A DNA stretch of 9,177 bases from contig CAMTOL010000076.1 in the NCBI GenBank assembly GCA_947074135.1, forward strand, positions 1-9,177, read 5' to 3'. A program made the position numbers and the translations under genes. This stretch comes from an uncultured Rikenellaceae bacterium. Its GTDB lineage: Bacteria > Bacteroidota > Bacteroidia > Bacteroidales > Rikenellaceae. Positions 6,523 to 9,177 of the stretch are shown here, in pieces. Below the pieces are notes generated by a model. The model saw only the letters and a program-made list of their open reading frames with translations. It searched no databases and had not been told where the DNA came from. The number at the start of each line of letters is the position of its first letter. Position 1 is the first letter of the stretch.

Positions 6523-7497
6523 ATGAATTATCGTAGATTAGGACGCTATGGGCTTCAGTTGAGCGATTTTTCGCTTGGATTGTGGCACAATTTTGGTCGT
6601 GATGACGACTTTGTAATCGCTCGTAAACTGCTTCTTGCAGCTTATGAAAAAGGAATCACTGTTTTTGACCTCGCAAATAACTACGGACCACCTCCAGGCT
6701 CTGCCGAATTTACGTTTGGCAAGGTCTTTAGTAGTGACCTTAAGGAGCATCGCAATAAAATGGTGATTACTTCAAAGGCTGGGCATCTGATGTGGGATGG
6801 ACCTTATGGTGATTGGGGTTCGAGGAAGTATCTAGTGTCGTCGTGCGACGAATCGTTAGAACGAATGGGACTCAAATATGTTGATATCTTTTACTCTCAT
6901 CGTTATGATCCAAATACTGCTCTTGAGGAGACTATGGGTGCGCTAGATTATATTGTTAGAAGTGGGCGTGCGTTGTATGTTGGTCTGTCGAAATATCCTG
7001 CTGACAAACTTAAAGAGGCTGTTGCTATACTCAAGGATTTGGGAACACCTTGTGTCGTTGACCAACGTCGATACTCGTTGCTAGATAGAACGCCTGAGAA
7101 AGAGCATTTTGCGTTACATAAAGAGATGGAGATTGGCTGTGTCTCTTTTTCACCACTTGCTCAAGGACAGTTGACCGATAAGTATATTGACGGAGTGCCT
7201 CGTGATTCGAGAGCAGCCAAAGAGAGTGGCTTTTTGCAAATTGATGAGGTGGAAACTAATCGCCAAAAAGTTGCCAAACTTCGCGAAATTGCTCAACAAC
7301 GAGGGCAGACCCTTGCTCAAATGGCTCTGGCGTGGCAGTTGGCAGAGTCTGTTGACCCTCGGTACAATAAAGAGCGGGTAAGCTCAGTTATAATAGGAGC
7401 AAGTAGAGTGGAGCAGTTGTTAGATAACCTCCAAGCTCTCGAGAATACCAAATTTTCGAACGCAGAATTAGAGCTTATCGACAAAATTACACTCTAA
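6523..7497 (+). CDS. gpr: Aldo/keto reductase, L-glyceraldehyde 3-phosphate reductase (YghZ) type
   Basis: This is a 324-residue TIM-barrel NADPH-dependent reductase close to E. coli YghZ/Gpr (AKR14), which reduces L-glyceraldehyde 3-phosphate and can act on methylglyoxal. Shared stretches include LSLGLWHNFG-like residues at 16-25, FDLANNYGPPPGSAE (48-62), SRKYLVSS (100-107), DIFYSHRYD (121-129), PLAQGQLTDKY (211-221), AQQRGQTLAQMALAW (257-271) and IIGASRVEQL (290-299), the last binding the cofactor phosphate. The catalytic tetrad is complete: D49, Y54, K85 and H126. There is no signal peptide, so it is cytoplasmic. The protein lacks the roughly 13-residue N-terminal extension and the C-terminal tail of E. 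coli YghZ. A clear promoter precedes it. The family is certain; the physiological substrate is inferred, and another aldehyde could be the real one. Confidence 0.9.
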   Translation: MNYRRLGRYGLQLSDFSLGLWHNFGRDDDFVIARKLLLAAYEKGITVFDLANNYGPPPGSAEFTFGKVFSSDLKEHRNKMVITSKAGHLMWDGPYGDWGSRKYLVSSCDESLERMGLKYVDIFYSHRYDPNTALEETMGALDYIVRSGRALYVGLSKYPADKLKEAVAILKDLGTPCVVDQRRYSLLDRTPEKEHFALHKEMEIGCVSFSPLAQGQLTDKYIDGVPRDSRAAKESGFLQIDEVETNRQKVAKLREIAQQRGQTLAQMALAWQLAESVDPRYNKERVSSVIIGASRVEQLLDNLQALENTKFSNAELELIDKITL

Positions 7498-7539
7498 TCT
7501 CATCTAATACTTTGAATGCCGCTTTTTAACAATTATCGC

Positions 7540-7559
7540 TTTCTGAAAAAAATCAGAAA
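7540..7559 (+). repeat. 7-bp inverted repeat in the reductase-pepT gap
   Basis: TTTCTGA (7540-7546) and TCAGAAA (7553-7559) are perfect complements around an all-A 6-nt loop. The hairpin lies in the 90-nt gap, 28 nt before pepT. With no T tract after it, it is a poor terminator on this strand. It could be a transcription-factor operator or a 5' leader hairpin of pepT. A TACTTTG-like promoter element at 7508-7514 is imperfect. Confidence 0.5.
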
Positions 7560-7587
7560 AATGTTATGTGCATTTTAATTTATAATT

Positions 7588-8790
7588 ATGAAAGAACAGC
7601 TTTTAAAACGATTTGTAAGATATACGAAGTATAACTCAACTTCTGCTTATGGTAGCTCTAAATATCCATCGACTGATGCTCAATTGGTGCTGCTCAAAGC
7701 TCTTGCCGAGGAGTTGACCGCAATTGGCTGTACCGAGGTCGAGATGGATAATTATGGCTATGTGACAGCCACTATCGAGGCAAGTGAGGGTTGTGGTGAG
7801 TTGCCGACTATTGGGTTTTTAGCGCACGTTGACACTTCGCCCGAGATGAGTGGTGAGGGTGTGGCGGTGCAGATTGTCGAGAATTATGATAGCAGTGTGC
7901 CGTTGAGATTGGGTGAGAGCGAGCACTATCTTTCGAAAGAGGATTTTGAAGAGTTGGCGCTCTTTGATGGGCATACGCTGCTAACAGCCGATGGTACAAC
8001 TTTGCTTGGAGCCGACGATAAGGCTGGGGTTGCCGAAATTATGACAGCAGCTAATTATCTTATCAGCAATGGGCAGGTAAAACATTGTAAAGTCCGAATT
8101 GCCTTTACGCCAGACGAGGAGATTGGGCGTGGGGTCGATTTTTTTGATGTCCAGAAGTTTGGGGCTGATTTTGCTTATACTATTGATAGCGGTGGCGAGG
8201 GGTGTTTGGAGTATGAGAATTTTAATGCAGCTCGTGCGGTAGTGAGTGCTACGGGGCGCAATATTCACCCTGGTTATGCAAAGGGGAAGATGGTTAATGC
8301 TTTACAGACTATAATGTCAATGCATAATGAGTTGCCTGTTGACGAACGCCCCGAAACGACGGAAGACAGAGAGGGATTTTTTCATTTGATGGAGCTTAGG
8401 GGAGGTGTGGAGAGTGCTAGAGCGGAGTATATAATTCGAGAGCACGATTCGGCGAAGTTTGAGCAGCGCAAGACGTTTATGCAGGAGTCGGCAGCTAAGT
8501 TTGGGGTTAGTGTTGAGATTAGGGACGAGTATCTAAATATGCGTTCGGTTGTAGAGCCTCGTTTTGAGATAGTTCAGCGTGCAATTGATGCAATAGAGGA
8601 GGCTGGAGCGGTGCCGTTGATAACTCCGATACGAGGAGGGACTGACGGCGCAAGGTTGAGCTATATGGGGCTGCCTTGTCCCAATATTTTCACAGGTGGA
8701 ATGAATCCACACAGCCGTTTCGAGTACGCCTCGCTTGATTCAATGCTCAAAGCCGTCCACACTATCATCAACATCACAAAAACGTACTAG
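7588..8790 (+). CDS. pepT: Peptidase T (tripeptide aminopeptidase, M20B)
   Basis: PepT removes the N-terminal residue from tripeptides in the cytoplasm using two zinc ions, part of peptide catabolism. The 400 residues compare with 408 in enterobacterial PepT. All expected metal and catalytic residues are present: H80 and D82 in AHVDTSPEMSG (79-89), D143 in LLGADDKAGVAEI (139-151), E177/E178 in FTPDEEIGRG (173-182), D200 in YTIDSGG (197-203), and H375 in GGMNPHSRFEY (370-380). RNIHPGYAKGKMVNA (224-238) belongs to the dimerisation (lid) domain, and TPIRGGTDGARLS (346-358) matches PepT rather than other M20 enzymes. ATG 7588 fits the family start (MKEQLLKRFVRYTKYN). A terminator begins three bases after the stop codon, so it ends its transcript. 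Confidence 0.96.
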   Translation: MKEQLLKRFVRYTKYNSTSAYGSSKYPSTDAQLVLLKALAEELTAIGCTEVEMDNYGYVTATIEASEGCGELPTIGFLAHVDTSPEMSGEGVAVQIVENYDSSVPLRLGESEHYLSKEDFEELALFDGHTLLTADGTTLLGADDKAGVAEIMTAANYLISNGQVKHCKVRIAFTPDEEIGRGVDFFDVQKFGADFAYTIDSGGEGCLEYENFNAARAVVSATGRNIHPGYAKGKMVNALQTIMSMHNELPVDERPETTEDREGFFHLMELRGGVESARAEYIIREHDSAKFEQRKTFMQESAAKFGVSVEIRDEYLNMRSVVEPRFEIVQRAIDAIEEAGAVPLITPIRGGTDGARLSYMGLPCPNIFTGGMNPHSRFEYASLDSMLKAVHTIINITKTY

Positions 8791-8792
8791 AA

Positions 8793-8824
8793 AAATTAGT
8801 GTTTAGCTTTACTAATTTCTTTTT
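8793..8824 (+). terminator. Intrinsic terminator after pepT
   Basis: AAATTAGT (8793-8800) pairs perfectly with ACTAATTT (8811-8818) around a 10-nt loop, followed by C and five Ts. The stem is AU-rich and thus weaker than the one after aspA, but its place right after the pepT stop and the T tract support the call. Confidence 0.7.
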
Positions 8825-8835
8825 CGTTAAATTAA

Positions 8836-8925
8836 ATATTGTTTTGTTCAAAGATTCTAAAATCTGACACTCTTTGACCTTTCTTTATTGTTTTATTTAA
8901 ATGGCTGAATTAGTGAAAACAATAT
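8836..8925. repeat. AT-rich spacer with repeated ATTGTTTT motif and nested inverted repeats
   Basis: ATTGTTTT occurs at 8838-8845 and 8887-8894 and inverted (AAAACAAT) at 8916-8923. The outer pair extends to 10 bp (8836-8845 with 8916-8925). Inside, TCAAAGA (8848-8854) pairs with TCTTTGA (8871-8877), and AGATT (8852-8856) pairs with AATCT (8861-8865), two mutually exclusive hairpins. No coding frame of note is present. The spacer lies just before the rpsH promoter, so an operator role is possible, though AT richness makes chance repeats likely. Confidence 0.45.
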
Positions 8926-8945
8926 GAAAAAATATTTAAAAAATG

Positions 8946-8975
8946 TTGCTAATTAACAGATTTTTACTACCTTTG
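8946..8975 (+). promoter_or_regulatory. Bacteroidota-type promoter for rpsH
   Basis: A -33 TTG (8946-8948) and a -7 TACCTTTG (8968-8975) are separated by exactly 19 nt, the canonical Bacteroidota arrangement, with the usual C after the -7. Transcription would start a few bases downstream of 8975, giving an rpsH leader of roughly 80 nt. The site supports rpsH as the first gene of its own transcript. Confidence 0.85.
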
Positions 8976-9063
8976 CAGCTCTTTGCTGTATTGTGTAGAA
9001 GTGTATTGCTATCGATACCGCATTGATTATCAATTTAATAAATTAAACAAAAAAGTCAAAAAA

Positions 9064-9177
9064 ATGACAGATACTATCGCAGACTTTCTGACACGTATCA
9101 GAAACGCAGTACAAGCCAATCACAAATTGGTCAAAGCTCCTGCATCAAAAATAAACAAGGACATTGCACGTACCATT
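9064..9177 (+). CDS. rpsH: 30S ribosomal protein S8, N-terminal part (runs off the window)
   Basis: The 38 codons present match the universal S8 start: [16 protein letters not shown], followed by [21 protein letters not shown]. The usual protein is about 130 residues, so most lies beyond the window. S8 binds 16S rRNA helix 21 early in small-subunit assembly, and in E. coli it also represses its own spc operon mRNA. Here rpsH is preceded by a promoter and an A-rich leader rather than by rpsN, the normal upstream neighbour. The start is fixed by the conserved MTD N-terminus. Whether rplF and the rest of the operon follow cannot be seen. Confidence 0.96.
   Translation, partial: MTDTIADFLTRIRNAVQANHKLVKAPASKINKDIARTI

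Noticed and set aside
7981..8268. A reverse-strand 95-codon frame within pepT.
   Set aside because: It is antisense to conserved PepT metal-site sequence, with no known family features.

Overview
The window looks like chromosomal DNA of a Bacteroidota bacterium, probably in the order Bacteroidales. Three signs support this. Two promoters match the TAnnTTTG -7 element typical of that phylum. Gene starts lack Shine-Dalgarno sequences and sit in A-rich leaders. The proteins also read like Bacteroidales homologues (DUF5672 glycan proteins, group-2 PyrF, AspA, a YghZ-type reductase, PepT). Every convincing gene is on the + strand. No database search was possible, so family names rest on recognised motifs.

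Left part (1-3752): the end of a surface-glycan type locus. A broken C-terminal remnant, perhaps of a glycosyltransferase (about 73-246), is followed by two tandem, equal-length DUF5672 paralogues (280-1062 and 1129-1911). Two GT-A type glycosyltransferases follow (1929-2837 and 2877-3752). The four genes are closely spaced and probably act on one glycan, but its structure cannot be read from the window. No polymerase, flippase or priming transferase is present.

Middle part (3753-6266): housekeeping metabolism. pyrF (orotidine 5'-phosphate decarboxylase; the start is placed at the ATG at 3815, not at an upstream TTG) and aspA (aspartate ammonia-lyase) are 13 nt apart and look co-transcribed. 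In frame after the aspA amber stop, 42 more sense codons encode a hydrophobic segment; this may be a small membrane protein. A strong intrinsic terminator (6231-6266) closes the unit.

Right part (6267-9177): a roughly 200-nt non-coding stretch and a promoter lead into a YghZ/Gpr-like aldo/keto reductase (6523-7497). Peptidase T (7588-8790) follows, with its own terminator. After an AT-rich, repeat-bearing spacer, a textbook Bacteroidota promoter drives the first 38 codons of rpsH (ribosomal protein S8), cut by the window edge. rpsH is not preceded by rpsN as in the usual spc ribosomal operon, which makes it the most notable genome-organisation feature here.

I found no CRISPR array, insertion sequence, tRNA, rRNA or recognisable defence system. 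The most interesting items are the duplicated DUF5672 pair in its glycan cluster, the possible membrane peptide or readthrough tail after aspA, and the apparently detached rpsH with a repeat-rich leader.
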